Assembly: GCA_008921705.1 (NCBI GenBank)
Contig: VFFE01009203.1
Span: 1,554,073 to 1,618,072, forward strand
DNA from: Burhinus oedicnemus
Taxonomy: Eukaryota > Chordata > Aves > Charadriiformes > Burhinidae
Reading direction: 5' to 3'
DNA: 64,000 nt
Part shown: positions 1-49,800 of the stretch, piece after piece
How the letters are laid out: the number at the start of each line of letters is the position of its first letter
Position numbering within the stretch: the stretch's first letter is position 1
The notes under the pieces: model-generated
Told to the model about the DNA's origin: nothing
Seen by the model: only the letters and a program-made list of their open reading frames with translations
Database searches by the model: none
Position numbers and translations under genes: made by a program

Positions 1-2600
1 ACTCGCATTGCCATTTCTCCACTGTGAATCCCTATGGGACTTTATGGCATTCAGCACATTGGCACAGAGCTGTTCTCAAAGGCAGCACCACACGAGCCAA
101 CCAAAGGCCTGCTCAGATGGGCATTGAGCAGTGACAGAACATGCAGTCAAAGAAGGGTTGGCATTGTGGTCATCAAGCTAGACCATGGCAACAAGAACAT
201 GTTAGTGTGTGGGTCCCGCAAAGGGGATGATGACATTGCTGGGCAGAATGACTCTGCTTTATTATCCCAAATAAAATATAACAGAGTCCAAAACCACGGG
301 AACTTTCTGCACATTGCCACCCTGGTGGTGAGCCAATACTCTACAACATTGCTCTAGGCATCAGATTAAACTGAGATTAAATGAGACTTACTTTATGCCT
401 GTATTTTGCCATGTTCAACTCTGACTAACCATATTAAAATACAGAAAGTTACAGACTTTAACAGAAATAACAAAAAAAAATGTAACTAATCCTTTTGAAA
501 CAAAGCCTAGCTAACAATGTAGCACTCTCACAGTCCCAGGGTTCTTCAGCTCACAGAAAAAAGTAACAAAAAATGGCTTTCATAATGACAATTACGAAAA
601 TTCTCATAACTTTTATAGTTACTGGGTAATGTGAAGCAGATGACATACAGGACCGAACTATAGAAAAATTTAGGTTGAAAGGCAGTCCAACTGCCTGGTC
701 AAAGGTGGGCTAGCTTCAAAGTTGGATCAAATGCAGCTGCCGAACTGCATCTATTAGGTGCTGGGCAAGTCCAGGAAGAACTGCCATCTGCTTCTAGAGC
801 AGGATGAGAACCTGGTCATCTCTTCTCTGGTGTTCAGGAACAATGTGGGTTCCTGACAAACCAGTAAAGAAGCTTTTGACATGCTGAAATTAGGTGCCTA
901 TCTTGTTTATTCCCACATCTGAAGAACACTGATCCCATCAGAGGTTTTTATTGTATGTACTGAGAACCTCTGAGAGACTCTAGGCATCATCAGCAATTAT
1001 GACTGTTAACATTTTGGCTATGCTCTGAGTGTGAGATACAGAAGGGCTAAGAATCCAGTGCTGAAACCAAAACAGTGTCAGCACCAAGAAGACAGAGTAC
1101 CCGGGTGGTCCTACAGGAAGCATGCCAGCATCACTCTTTGTTACCCGTGCCTAAATTTCCTTGAGTTTTCAAGTCACCCCTTGTTAGGACATGTCAGCAC
1201 TACAAGGTTAACAAAGGCATTGAAGGGTAGTGTTAGGTGTGGTCTTTCATATAGGACTGGCTGCTGAATCACGGGGTAACACACTTGCTCGTTGCTACAA
1301 ACAAATAAATCGTGACTCAGCCAGAAGTGCTAGAAAGGCCTGGGAACAACGGGCAACAAGTTGGGTAAGTGCCGTGTCCATGGACAGTATGTGCAATGTA
1401 TAGTGTAGATGTGCCTGGGAGAGGTTGGAAATACTTAAGAGTATGGATACCGGGAGCACAGCCCAACTGGGAATCCTCCTGCCAGGATGCCCACAGAAGT
1501 GACTCGACACAGCACTGCAGGCATCTCACATGAACCCAGCAGTAGTTTATTTTAGCCACATCCTTTGACTCTCCTATCTATGCTGAGGGAGGGTGAATTT
1601 AAAATACTTTTATTTCCAATTTGTATTCTTTTAGGAGTACAAATCCTACCTTAAACTTTTTTCCTAACATGAGTACGTTTCAATCTTTTATCACAAAGAG
1701 ATTTCATCAAGTAATCCTGATATTTGTTAATCCATAACAACATGTTATTTAACTTTGCTTGCAGACAGATCTGAACATTGTTAGACAAGTATCTGCCAAA
1801 AGCAATACAGGCATTATTTAACCTCTTTGCACAAAGAGCTCACAGTAAATTTCTTCTCAAGCTGCCTCCAATCCCTTTGTTGCTGACTACGTATTTAAAA
1901 GACATTTACAATATGTACATGAGCATATATATACCAAATTTGCTGTGCAGTTCTGCTTTATCTATTTTGTCTGATTTTTCAGAAAATTGAACATTCTAGA
2001 AAAAACAAACCAACTGCCAAAACCAGGCATTTATTCATTTTACAAACAGCAGGCTTTTAATGCAATTTTAAAATCAGCTTTTATCACTTCAAACTGATGC
2101 TTGTTTGCATAATGGTATGATGAATCACCTAGCAGCTCTAGCAAGTTACCCGGAAGCTGCTGCTAAAACACTTATAATAATCTATTACAGAGAAAAGAAG
2201 CTTTAAAGCTCCCAGTATCATTCTTTAGAATAATTCCTGTATACCTCAAATGGGAATGATGAAAATACAGAGAATTATGATTGAGTAAAATTCACTTTCA
2301 GGCACTGAGCTTATACTAAGCAAAGCTTCCCCAGCTGTGTGTCCGCCGTACCTTTCCAAAGTAATCTTTCTCTATCCTCGAGCTGCTGTCACACCACCCA
2401 CCCCCAACCTTTCCTCTCTGCCCTCAGAGAAACCAGTTTCCACAACGCGCTGCTGCCCGGGAGTCACATATCAGGTATCCTCAAACATCCTTACAGCATC
2501 CCTGAGACACAAGGAAACCTATTCAGATCTTCACAACAGCGTTAAACCTTTGGCCTGCAGAGGTATACAGGCACTTTACCACCGCTAAACCCTACGGACT
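1..2600. other. Upstream intergenic sequence without a recognisable gene
   Basis: This stretch lies upstream of the SUPT20H promoter. Open frames here (for example 34-357 and 1031-1267 on +, 1317-1559 on -) are short, have no domain I recognise, and show no exon or codon pattern that sets them apart from chance. Sequence between about 1270 and 1560 is less AT-rich than its surroundings and might be old repeat DNA, but I could not assign it. In the human order the next gene on this side would be CSNK1A1L or POSTN; neither is visible. Confidence 0.6.
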
Positions 2601-3450
2601 TCCCGGCCTTGGACCACAGCCCTCAGCCGCCTCAGCGCCCAACGGCTACCCCCGGCGCGAGCGGGGCCCGCGGACTGCCTGCGAAGGGGCGGGGCTTAGG
2701 AGCCCGCCCTCCCGTCTCTATGGCGACGCCGCCAGTCGCTTCCCGCCCTCAACCTAACCCACCTCGTCACCATGGCGACCTGCCCCCGCCCCTTCCGGGA
2801 GCGACTCGGAAGCGGCGGGGCGGAAGCGGCCGGGGGCGCCGCGGTGGGCTGAGGCGGGGGCGGATGAGCGGGCGGCGGGGGTTGCTGTGCGGGGCGCAGG
2901 GCCCCGCGGGAGGCCGGCAGGTAACGACGCTCGGCGTCACGGGGCTCCCCCGCCCGTGCCGGGGAGGGGGAGGTTGGTCGGGTGGCGGCGGCCCCCGTCG
3001 CCCTGGCGGGCTTGGCTGGGCCGGGCCGGGTGGGCGGGCCGCGGGAGCTGGGAGCCTGACCTGCGGCCTTGCGGCTTGGCTGGGCCCGGCCCTTTCCGGC
3101 TGGCTGCTGCGGTCGGTGGCTCCGTCCGGTCGCTCTCCTCCCTCGCAGGTAGGGCCCTGTCCGCGGAGAGGGCGGCAGCCCCGGCGGGCGCGGAGGTGCG
3201 GCTGGGCCCGGCTGCCCGCCTGGTGGTGCTCGGCGGGGTGGTTTACAGCAGGGCCTGGGAGGATCGGGCTCCCCGTCCCTCGCGGGGCTTGCACCTGCGG
3301 CTCGCTCGCAGCCGGGCTGGGTGCTGTCTCGGTCTGCCGCTTCTAGGACCTGGCTTCAGCGTGGGCGGGGAGGCTGCTTGGAAAGCAGCTGGCCTGTAGG
3401 ATGGCACGGATGGACGCTCCCCTGGGCCGTCCTGTGCAGGCTCCTTTTCA
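2600..3450 (+). promoter_or_regulatory. SUPT20H: CpG-island promoter and probable 5' non-coding exon of SUPT20H
   Basis: This is a sharply bounded block of very high G+C and CpG content between AT-rich flanks, just upstream of the first coding exon of SUPT20H. It has a GC box (GGGGCGGGGC, 2686-2695), an ETS-type CTTCCGG (2792-2798) and two ATGGCGAC YY1-like motifs (2720-2727, 2772-2779); no TATA box is evident. A good 5' splice site (CGGCAG|GTAACG) ends a candidate non-coding exon at 2920, and a second possible donor lies near 3148. If transcription starts upstream of 2772, that ATG would open a 26-codon upstream ORF closed by a TGA. Island and splice motifs are seen directly; start-site placement is inference. 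Confidence 0.75.
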
Positions 3451-4443
3451 CCCACCATCTCGTCATCTGCCAGAAGCCAGCAGGTTTCAGCTCTGCGGGA
3501 AGCTCTGAGTCATTGTGGATTTTTTTCCTACTGAAGTTGTTTCTACGCTGGAACAGCTGAGTAAGGTTTAGGGAGGTGTGAGGTAACAGGTGTATGTCAT
3601 CTGAGATCTGGGAAGGTGTTTGCTGGAGCCATGGCTGATGTGGAGTGTAGCTGCAAAAGAAATATTTCCACAAATTAAAATTATGTGTGGTGGAATTTCT
3701 GAAGTGAACACTTCAAGTATAGTGAGGCACTGTAGTCTTCAAATATGAAAGCAAAATTGACTTGAATTTTCACATTTCATCATTGGGAATGATAGTAAGG
3801 ATTTAAAGATTGGGGGTTTTGAGCTAGTGGGTTTTTTTCATACAACTGTCTAGCTGAATTTAAAAATTAGGTGGCATAGGGACATAGTGTCTGAGGGCAA
3901 GGACATCCAAGGAACATGCTAGTGCTGTGCAAATTTTATTCACTTCATAATTGACAGCCTACTGTGAGTCAGTATTAAACTAACACCTCAAAATAGTGCT
4001 AGAAGGCACTGCTAGTGGAATTGTTGTCTATGGAATAATACTTTCATAAAAGCAAAACAAAAAACCTAATAGGGTATACTAAATGTTCTGGCTGCTTGTC
4101 ATTAAATATTCTAGCCTTCTGTGCATCTGTGAATGTGATGTTTGGGGTGTCTAGGTAGACTGCTGCAATAGAGAAGAGTATTTGGCTATATAATTTTAAT
4201 TATATGCTTATTGTTACTTTACTATTTAATATAACTGATGTAAAATGATTGTGCAAAGCATTAGTAGTCATTAGAATAGGAACCTCTGCACTTACACTGA
4301 ATGGAACTTTTTTGTTTCTACTTTTGGAGGAAAGGATACTATGCAAATGGAATTTAAGTACAATTAACCACTGAAAATGTTGTATTTAAATAAAATGCTT
4401 ATGTAGTTTCTTAGTGATATTTTTTCCTTGAATTTTTTTTCAG

Positions 4444-40430
<35,987 letters not shown>

Positions 40431-40853
40431 GACTGCCCCCCCCAATAAAAAACTGATTCAGAGGGGATTTTTTTTTTTTTTCTTCATATTAAAAAAGAGA
40501 AAGCTTAAAACAAATCAGTGTTTTACATTACTGGTGGGAAAAAGAACTTTTGACGTTACACTGAAATAAATGAACTGGTTTTGGAAGCCAGCCCTACAGA
40601 ACTTAGAGATTTCATCTGTGAAGCAGCTAGGGTCTGATTTCCTTCAGTCACTTAATTTTTTAACAGAATGTTTTATCACGTATTTTTTACCGCTCAGCAG
40701 CATTGTATATAGTATAAGGATGAAAAACATTTTAGAAAAAATGAACTTTGTAAATGTAGTATTGGTATTTGTTTATTTAGTATAAAAGGTTTGTGAACAC
40801 TGTAACAAATACAATTTTTACAAATCCATTTTCGAAAAGATCTCTCCTTTTGT
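40431..40853. other. Convergent 3' ends of SUPT20H and EXOSC8
   Basis: Only 423 bp separate the two stop codons. On + the SUPT20H poly(A) candidates are at 40444-40449 and 40565-40570. On - an EXOSC8 candidate AATAAA is the complement of TTTATT at about 40773-40778. The two 3' UTRs may abut or overlap, depending on which sites are used. Confidence 0.8.
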
Positions 40854-43800
40854 TCACTTGGGCTTTATACTTTTTATTACTTTGTCAATCAGCTTCTTTA
40901 CTTCTTTGTGCCTTGTAATTGCTCTAGTGATACAGTCCTGAAGCTTGGCTCCTGTAAGAGGACTTCCACCTAAAAATTAAAAGGAACAATCTGATTTTTC
41001 TATTTATATGTATCTCTAAATGTATTTTCCAAATGAAGTATTAAGTAATACAGTAATTCTCATGACCAACAACTTTCACCTGGGGACCATACAGCTTCCC
41101 CAACCCTAGCCTCAGGCAAAGAAAACAGAAACAAACTAGAGGAGTAACAGGAGACGTGCTCAAAATCTGTCCTTTGCTGTATGTAGGTCAAGCTGTGACT
41201 TCTTCTTGAACTTGGAATATAATAGAATAGACTATTTCAGCTGGAAGGGACCTACAACAATCATGGGTACCTACAACTTCAGTCACACCACCTTTTTCAA
41301 AATTAATTTCAAAAGCAAGTAACGTAATAAATCCTCAAGCAGACAGCCCGTTACCATAAAGCATCCACATTTTACAAAGAAAAGCAAGTACATAACATCT
41401 AGGTCAAGAAAATATTATCATCTCCATAGTTTCCTATATAATAAACTTGGAAGTACCTGGTTTATGGACAGAACACAGTCTGCCTTCATCATCAGTTACA
41501 ATAGTTACTGTTCCAGTTGCTAAGTCTTCTTCTTCAGCAGTAGGATCAACAATGAGTAATGTGCTTGTGAAAGAAAACATGCAGCCAAGTTAGTATCTGT
41601 TGCTTCATTAACATTATTGCAAAGTACACATAAACTTATTAATTTTTACTGTAGTTTTACAAAGTACTTGTAGGTGGATTTAGTGTTCAGGCTTATCTGT
41701 TTTCTTACCAAAATGCACCAATTTAATTTTTTTTTTTTTTTAAGAGGGGGATTCCACATATTGAAGTGCATGTGTCTGTTAAAATACTAGCTATTGAAAA
41801 TACAGCTTTATGACTAAGTTTCATAGATTTGTGACACCATGTATTGCAGGAAAATGCCATTCAACTGCCATTTGCAATATGCAGTCACTTATTTCATAAT
41901 TACGCAAAGAAAATGGCGTTGGTTTTAGGTGTAGGCTGCACTAATCTCTATTAGGCCTTAAGGCAAAGCTGATTTCCAATGGTAAATTCACCAAAGTAGC
42001 TCTCAGTTTCTTGTCAGAGAGCTCTAACACCACTCAGACTGGGAATAGTTCAAAAATGGATTTATTGTGTTCCTTAAGGCAGCCAAAATAAGCTGTTGTA
42101 CATCACATGATGGAGATCATTAAAAGATATTAAATGGTTCAAAAATAACAATATTTAGTAAGTTAAAAATAGGGCAAACTAATGGGAAAAAAAAGGATCT
42201 AAACTATAAACTTGAACTTATAAAAAGCTGCAATCACTGTATAGCCTTGGTTTCTTTAAAAAAATAAAATAAAATAAAATAAAATCATTACCATTACAAA
42301 CGTTTGGCTAAAGTGCTGATACCATGACAGCAATGACTTTAGCTGAAGTTTTCATGAAGCCTCAGTTTACACTGTTAAACTAAAATTTAGCGTTGATGTA
42401 ATCAAACTCAACTGAGCCGCTGGAGTACACCTATGCTAAGTGATGTTTATGACAAGTTTGCCAGGGGGGCAAGTCAGTAGCAAGGCTATAGGAGCTGGTT
42501 ACACAATACAGATGGAAGGGTAACAGAATTTTTCAATTTGAACTCGTATGCAATGCATAATTAAAGGGTTTCTGGGTAATTTAGGACTTCACCAATAGTT
42601 TCAGATTGCCATTTAATAGCAATAGTGTAACAACAACATCAGTCCGTAGCCACGCTACTCAAAAATACTGCTTTATTAATTCTACCCACATGCTCTGTGC
42701 AGCATCGGCCCTTTGCGTGACACAGGGACTGGCACACATGGAGAGTTCGATGCACCAGACTTACTATTTATGTACAGGTGGACTCCACAGCAGCCAGCTG
42801 TGGAGCTGCACAGCGCTCTGCACCAGCATTCCTTGCCCATGGCCACACTGCTCAGCAACCCAGAAGTTTTATTTATTCAAGGAGGGCTTTTATGCAGAGG
42901 AAAAATGTCTCTGGAAGGCCAGAGTATGTAAAGCATATTTAGAGGGCTGTGTCAACAGCTGTAGAAAAACTAAGAGGAATTAAAAAAAAATCCAACCCAC
43001 CCAACACAGGTACATGCAGGCACACACCCACTCAATATTCAGTTTTAGGAGGTAAAGGGGGACTTAAGTAACTTGTTTAATGCAACAGTTGGTTTCAGTG
43101 AAGGGAACAAAGCCCAACAGACTGTCACTGAAAGCTTTCTTTCAAAGACAACTTTTTTGTCTATTGCTAAGTATGTGTGATTTGCGTGCAAATAATATCC
43201 TGCTGACAACTGTCTGCCTATCACACTATCCAACCTCTCCCACTTTCAGTCTACATCAAACTTCAGACCCACAAGAACTGGTATTAAAGCAATTAACAGA
43301 AGCACTCTAAAGTACTGATAACTTTCTGCTTTGATTCATTTTGGTAATCACTTGGTCAACACTGCAGTTTAATGGTCCCCCACCCCATCTCATATTTGAA
43401 TGAAAGAGCCTGTTAGTCATTTCTGTGACTACAGATTAATATGCCATAAAACCCTGATGTCTCTAAATATACCTAATCTTACCTCAGATTCATAGCACAG
43501 TGAGCATCATCTCATTTGTCATTTTCTACTTTTCAAATGGACACCACCATGAATAACTGCATTTCTTATAAACAGCGGCAGAACACATACTTAATGTACT
43601 TGGACCAACGAAGAGCCAGTAAACAGTTTTAGGTGAGGAATGAAGTTATGTGATTATTTTGAATTCTCATAATCAGATACTTCACCTACATGAACAGTAA
43701 CTTAAGAGTGCTGGTCATACTTCATCTTGGGTAATTATGTTTTCAGTTATCCAGAGGTTCTGTTCTAACTGGACCATTACTTCTTACTTCCCGTTGACTA

Positions 43801-46800
43801 AATCCTTGGTATAAACTGGTCAAAAACTACCATCTTCGGTATCAGTTATTTACATAGGCTTCTAAAACATTAAACACGTTGGTAACATTCTTTCATCTCA
43901 AAGATACTGCAAAAACATAAAACAATACTTATCCCCATACTTTTAAGCGTATCTTTTAGGTTGGGAACCAGTTGTGCTTTAACTCACAGGAAGGAGTTGG
44001 ACAGTTTCTTTTGTTCTGCATACTCATTCATATCACAGAACTACAGCTCAGTTCAACAACAGAAGCCATAGACTTAAGATCAGGTGAAAGAGCACTGCCT
44101 GAGCCTGCATGCTCTCACCAGCAGAAGTGCATAAGAAGTGCAGAAACATCATTGGTGGCATCCTCTGTCTTTCACTTCTTTTACATACACAGTTGTTTTT
44201 GTAAGTACAAAACAGTTACAAACTTACTCATCAAATATAGCAAAGGATGTGGCAACCGGATGCTTTCTGATAATCAAAGGATTCTTCTGTTTTAAATTAA
44301 CTTCTGATAAACCAGTTTCTTCATTTATAGTAACTAACGGCAATTGTACTGAAGAGATGAAAAAAATGACAATGGTATAGTATTAAACATTGCTGGTTTA
44401 AGTAGGCCTAGAGATGTCCAAGATTACTGAAATATTTAAGCTGTTCTTTTACCATATTGGTAAGCCACTGAAAACAGATCAGAATAGAGTTTTGGCTACA
44501 TTACTGGTGTTCTGTACAAAAAATTTCTTGAATTCGAGGAAAGTATTTAGCTTAGAACTACGCATTCAAGAAAGTATTCTCCTCAAGCTAACATTCTTCC
44601 TTACACAGAAGCATTTTCTGCTTCCAAAATGCCATACAATACCTTTAGAGTCCTATTTAACAAAAAGTTCTTTTCCCCAAAAAGCCTACTGGGCATATAA
44701 AAAGCAGTGCAATCTGATCTTCAGATAACTGACAACTCATACAGTGTTGAAGTCAAGAAAATCGAGAGCAAAGTAGCTATAGGAATTCAAAGACAAGCAA
44801 TTAAGTTAGAAAAGACGACCTTCCTGTAAGCTACCCTTTATACTGCCTCCTACATACATTTATAACCCACATACCTGTGAATAGTCAATCTATATGCTGC
44901 ATGCATTAAAACAGGGGTTTTTTTTTTCAAACTACAATGCATTAAGCTAGGAATATTCTATTGTGACAAGTTGGCAAAGCCCCCAACAACTTATTCTGCC
45001 TACACAAAATACATTAACATGGTCTAGACATTAGAGTTGTTTATAACCACTGCTGAAAGATTCAGATCTCTGACACAGAACACATGGCAGAACAGCTGTT
45101 AGTATCATAAGAGAGCAATAATATGCATTCAAAAAGATCCTACTCCCGAGGTATTACACATCTATGGCATCCATACCATCATTCCCACTTTGTATTTGCA
45201 TTTTAGTAATGTAGCATTCAAATGACGGGGAAAAAAAACAGTCTTAAGGAACTGCAAACCAGTCACCTATTCATCATGACTCAAAACTAACGAATTTCTC
45301 CAAGCAACACTAACCAGAGTGCGTCTCTTGCTCTAGAAAAGACTTACCATTTTTTAATGCTGCTAACAAAGCAAAGGCACTGGCATCCAAAATGTTTCCA
45401 TCATAGTCCAGACATATGATATCACAGTATAACACCCAAGCAAGCTATCAAAAAAAGGTTTGCACATGTGAGATATTACAGCAGCTAAGCAAATGGTGCA
45501 GTATCTAAGAAAATGCTGGGCACATGAACAAAGATACTTATTTCTATCATACAACTTTTATACTTCAGATGTAAACCAAGCTATGAAGACTAAAAAGCAA
45601 GAACAACAACAAAACAACCTATAACCCAAATACCTTCTTTAACGTCTTAACACTGATCTTGTTAGTACATCCATCTTCATTTTGAGATACAACTTACCTT
45701 GCCATTTGCAATACATAGATCTTCTTTCGCTATTATCTGTGAACTAAAATAAAACGAGAGAGTAAACCAGGAAACAGAAAATGGTCTTGCAGAGTTGTTT
45801 GTGTTTTAAATCCATTAAGGTGATTCTTACTTTTCAATCACATCTGCAATGAACTGGCTTGCTGCTTGAGCCTCTTCACCAGGTGGTCCAGAGCGAAACT
45901 TTGTTGAACAGAGGGATGGCAGTTCTACATTTGGAACTAGGTAGCAAGAATCATTAGTCATAAACTAAAGAAAGCAGGCAATGGGATAGCAAATATAGAA
46001 ATAAGACAATACACACTCTTAATACCATTTTATGTACTTCAAATTAAAGGCAAGACCAAGAATTTTTCAGTCAAGCCTTCCTACTTCTCCCCCCAAAAAT
46101 AAAGTTATACATGAGTTTGTATCAAAGCACTTGTAGTACTCCGTACTCAAAAACTATATATTCCATGGAGGAGCACATACTCCTAACTACCATTTTCTGT
46201 TTGTAATCCTGCTATGAATATCCTGACCCCACATGAACTCTTCTTTAAGCGTTAAGCATTATTAAGTAGATCAAGAAACACCAGAATTTTCATCCCACTG
46301 CCTGACTTTACTGGTATGCTATCTGCTTTTCATCAACCATTAAAACCTGATGCTTTAGACTTGAAGCAAAAACATGCATAAACATTTGTGGAAAAAAACC
46401 TAAGCATAATCAAGTCCACTGAAAACAACACACTTTGGAGATGCCTTATAAAAAGGGGGTTTAGTCTAAGGTCCTAGTTACACAGAATTATTTTATTTCA
46501 AAAGAAACTCCAAACAGGAGCGAGGATGTACCCCTGGACTTCTACAGTTCTCCAAAAAATAAACAGTTTGTTTCACTGGTTTTAAGAGTCCAATTTTTTG
46601 CCTACTGGGACTTCCAAGACCAAAGTTAATGTGCCTTTGCACAAACTTGCATGCCACAATCTTTTATAGATGAACTGCCCTTCCCCTCTTAACTTACATA
46701 CTTCCCCCTGCTGCAGGTTTGTTTTCAGCCCGGCCTGGAATCGGCAATAAGAATGTAGCTTTACATGGAAAAGTCACAAGCAGAGCAGGAGGAATTCTGA

Positions 46801-49800
46801 AATTTCTGAAGCACCACTGCCTATATGTCAATTTGGAAACTGATTTTAAGGAAAGTAATACAATTTTACCCAAATTCATTCTTTTAAGAAGTCTTCACAA
46901 CACACTCAACCTGTCCCATCATTACAGTCTTTTAGCTGAAGCAATACAAGATCAGAGTAAGAGCCACACTGAAAAGCTTACCAATGTATCCCTTATTAGC
47001 AGAATCTACTGCGGGTGCAGCAAGTTCCTGGAGGAAAAAAAAAGACAAAACCAAAGAGCTGACTTTTGTACAAAAAGATTTTCCAGCTGTTCTATATATG
47101 AATGGTCATTTTCTTGCCAGTTGTCATTACAATGAGATTTACAAGAACCATTTTTAATCAGTCCCTGTCTGTATTTTTCCTATAGGAAAACTCAATACAG
47201 GGATGTGAAGTGATTTGTCTCATAGTTCATGTCAGGCCAGCAGTAAAGTTGAGACTACAAGGCACTTAATACCAATTAATTACCAATGCACTTATTGATC
47301 AATATTCAGTAACTCTTCGATTATATAGCTTTTATCTAGAAATAGCAAAGACTTTATTTTTGTATATATCTTTCCCCATCCACAATACACACCACAAAAA
47401 CACATGTTCTCAGACTATACAGGTAGGATTAGCAAATTAATTATATATTAACTTTCAAGTCTGAAAGTAACTCAGATGAAAGACTGTTACTGTTTCTGAC
47501 TGGCACATTATTGTAATTCTGCCAGGGATTCATTCATTCTGAATACGCATGCACAAGTTCAGGTAACAGCTAAATTAAAATAAAAACCAACCATACCGCT
47601 TTAACTCCACAAATCACTGTAGTATTTCCTAACTTCACCAGAGCAGAACCATCTGCAGTTGTAATTGAACCTGAAGAGAGAAAGTGTTGTTCAATAAAAT
47701 CTATTTTTCCACTCAAAGGGCCTTACTTAACATCCACCTTCACAAAGTGTTTACTTTCCATCATTTTATACTAAACACAGGCTAAGCAAAGTCTTGACGA
47801 ATCCAGGGTGGGAACAGAATCTCTCTATTAAATATCTCTATTAAACAGTCAATCACGCAGAATCACGCAGAATGGTTGAGGCTGGAAGTGACCATTGTAA
47901 GTAGGTCATCTGGTCCAACTCCCCTGCTCAAGCAGGGTCACCTACAGCCAGTTGCCCAGGACTATCTCCAGACAACTTCTGAGTATCTCCAAGGATGGAT
48001 ACTCCACAACTTCTCTGGGCAACCTGTGCCAGTGCTTGGTTACCCTCGCAGTAAAAAAGTGTTTCCTCATGTTCACAGGCAACCTCCTGTATTTTAGTTT
48101 GTGCCCACTGCCTCGTGTCCTGTCACTGAGCACCACTGAAAACAGTCTGGCTCTGTCTTCTTTACACCCTCCCTTGAGGTATTTATATACATTGATAAGA
48201 TCCCCCCCTCAGCCTTCTCTTCTCTAGGCTGAACAGTCCCAGCTCTCAGCGCCTTTCCTCACAGGAGAGATGCTCCAGTCCCTTCATCATCTTCATAGCC
48301 CTTTGTTGGACTCTCTCCAGTATGTCCATGTACGTGTCTCTCTTGTACTGAGGAGCCTAGTGCTGGACACAGCACTCCAGGTGTGGCCTCACCAGTATTG
48401 AATAAAGGAGAAGGATCACCTCCCTCGACCTGCTGGCAATACATTGCCTAATGCAGCCCAGGATAACATTGGCCACTTCTGCAAAAAGAGCACATTGCTG
48501 GCTCATGTTCAACCTTGTGTCCACCAGGACTTCCTGGTCCTTTTCTTTAATGCTGCTTTCCAGCTGGGTGGCTCACAGCATATACTGGTGTCTGGGGTTG
48601 CTCCTCCCCAGGTGCAGGACTTTGTGCTTCTCTTTGCTGAATTTGATGAGGTTCCTGTTGGCTCACTTTTCCAGCCTGTGGAGGCCCCTCTGGATGGCAG
48701 CATGACCTCTGGCATATCAGCCACTCCCTCAAGTTTGGTATTGTCTGCAAACTTGCTGAGGGTATGCTCTGTCCCATCATCCAGATCATTAACGAAGATG
48801 TTGAACAGGATTGGACCCACTATTGATCCCTGGCCTAATTTTTTAAACCAGAAATCATAGATCGTTACTGTAAGCCCACCTTCTGGCTGACTTACAGCAA
48901 GACCTAATGGGAGGCAGCGTTGTACAATGGAAGAAACCTGCAGTGTCAAGTTTGAGCAATAATCAGCAAATATTCCATGCTGGTACGCTAACCGCTATTT
49001 TACTTTTAGAAATCATGAGGTTTAAGAAAGGCAGGTAAGGTGCTGCTGCTCACTGCATAAGAAGCATCTTGCCTCTGCTTGACAGTCGCTCATCAAGCTT
49101 AGAATAAAGCAGAAGCCAGGAGTCACTGCTTCTTTCAAGATGCATCAATTTTGCGCTCATCAGGATATGCCTAGACACTGCCTTCAGCATCTATAACATA
49201 TGCTGCTGATCTCAGAAACAGACAAGCTTCCATGACCACCTAAATTGTGCTGTGCATACCAGTCCAGTAGCAGAACTGAATAACAATGCTCAAATATATT
49301 ACCATACCATTCATTCTCTTTAATGCTTGTTGAAACTATAAATAAAAATCTTTCCTCTTTCTTGTTTCAAAATCTAAGAACCAAGAAAACTGATTAGCAA
49401 GTCATTAAAGTCACTATTATAATCCGAGATTAATAATACCTCCCCCATTATTATTATTCCAAATAAGCACTTGCCTATGTTGACAGTGGTTGCCCGGAAT
49501 TCACCTAACTCCCTTCCATCAGGTCGACAGTTCTCTTTCTAAACAAAAATTACAAAGTTCCATTTAGAAAACATATTTTATTAAATCACACACCAATATT
49601 TATGCCTTAGGAGTTCGTATAAAATAGTATTCTCTTCTTTTTAACAGAAATATGCAGCTACAAAAATGCTAGGGAAAACTCTATCACATTCTAGCCAGCT
49701 TTTCATCAACTGATACGTAGTTTGTGGTTGTGGGCCCGCAAAAAACCTATTTTTTTAATTTACTGTAATTTCTTTAGAGAATAAATGTAACAATAGACTG

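Noticed and set aside
34..357. A 107-codon plus-strand frame at the window edge
   Set aside because: No recognisable family, no flanking splice sites that stand out, and no conserved motif; kept as unannotated intergenic sequence.
2609..3399. Long overlapping open frames on both strands in the first CpG island (up to 245 codons)
   Set aside because: Low stop frequency in GC-rich DNA explains them. Translations are Gly/Arg/Pro-rich without a domain, and SUPT20H coding sequence starts downstream at 4539.
42606..42983. A 125-codon plus-strand frame in EXOSC8 intron 9
   Set aside because: No recognised domain and no splice pattern; it lies in a locally less AT-rich segment that may be an old unidentified repeat.
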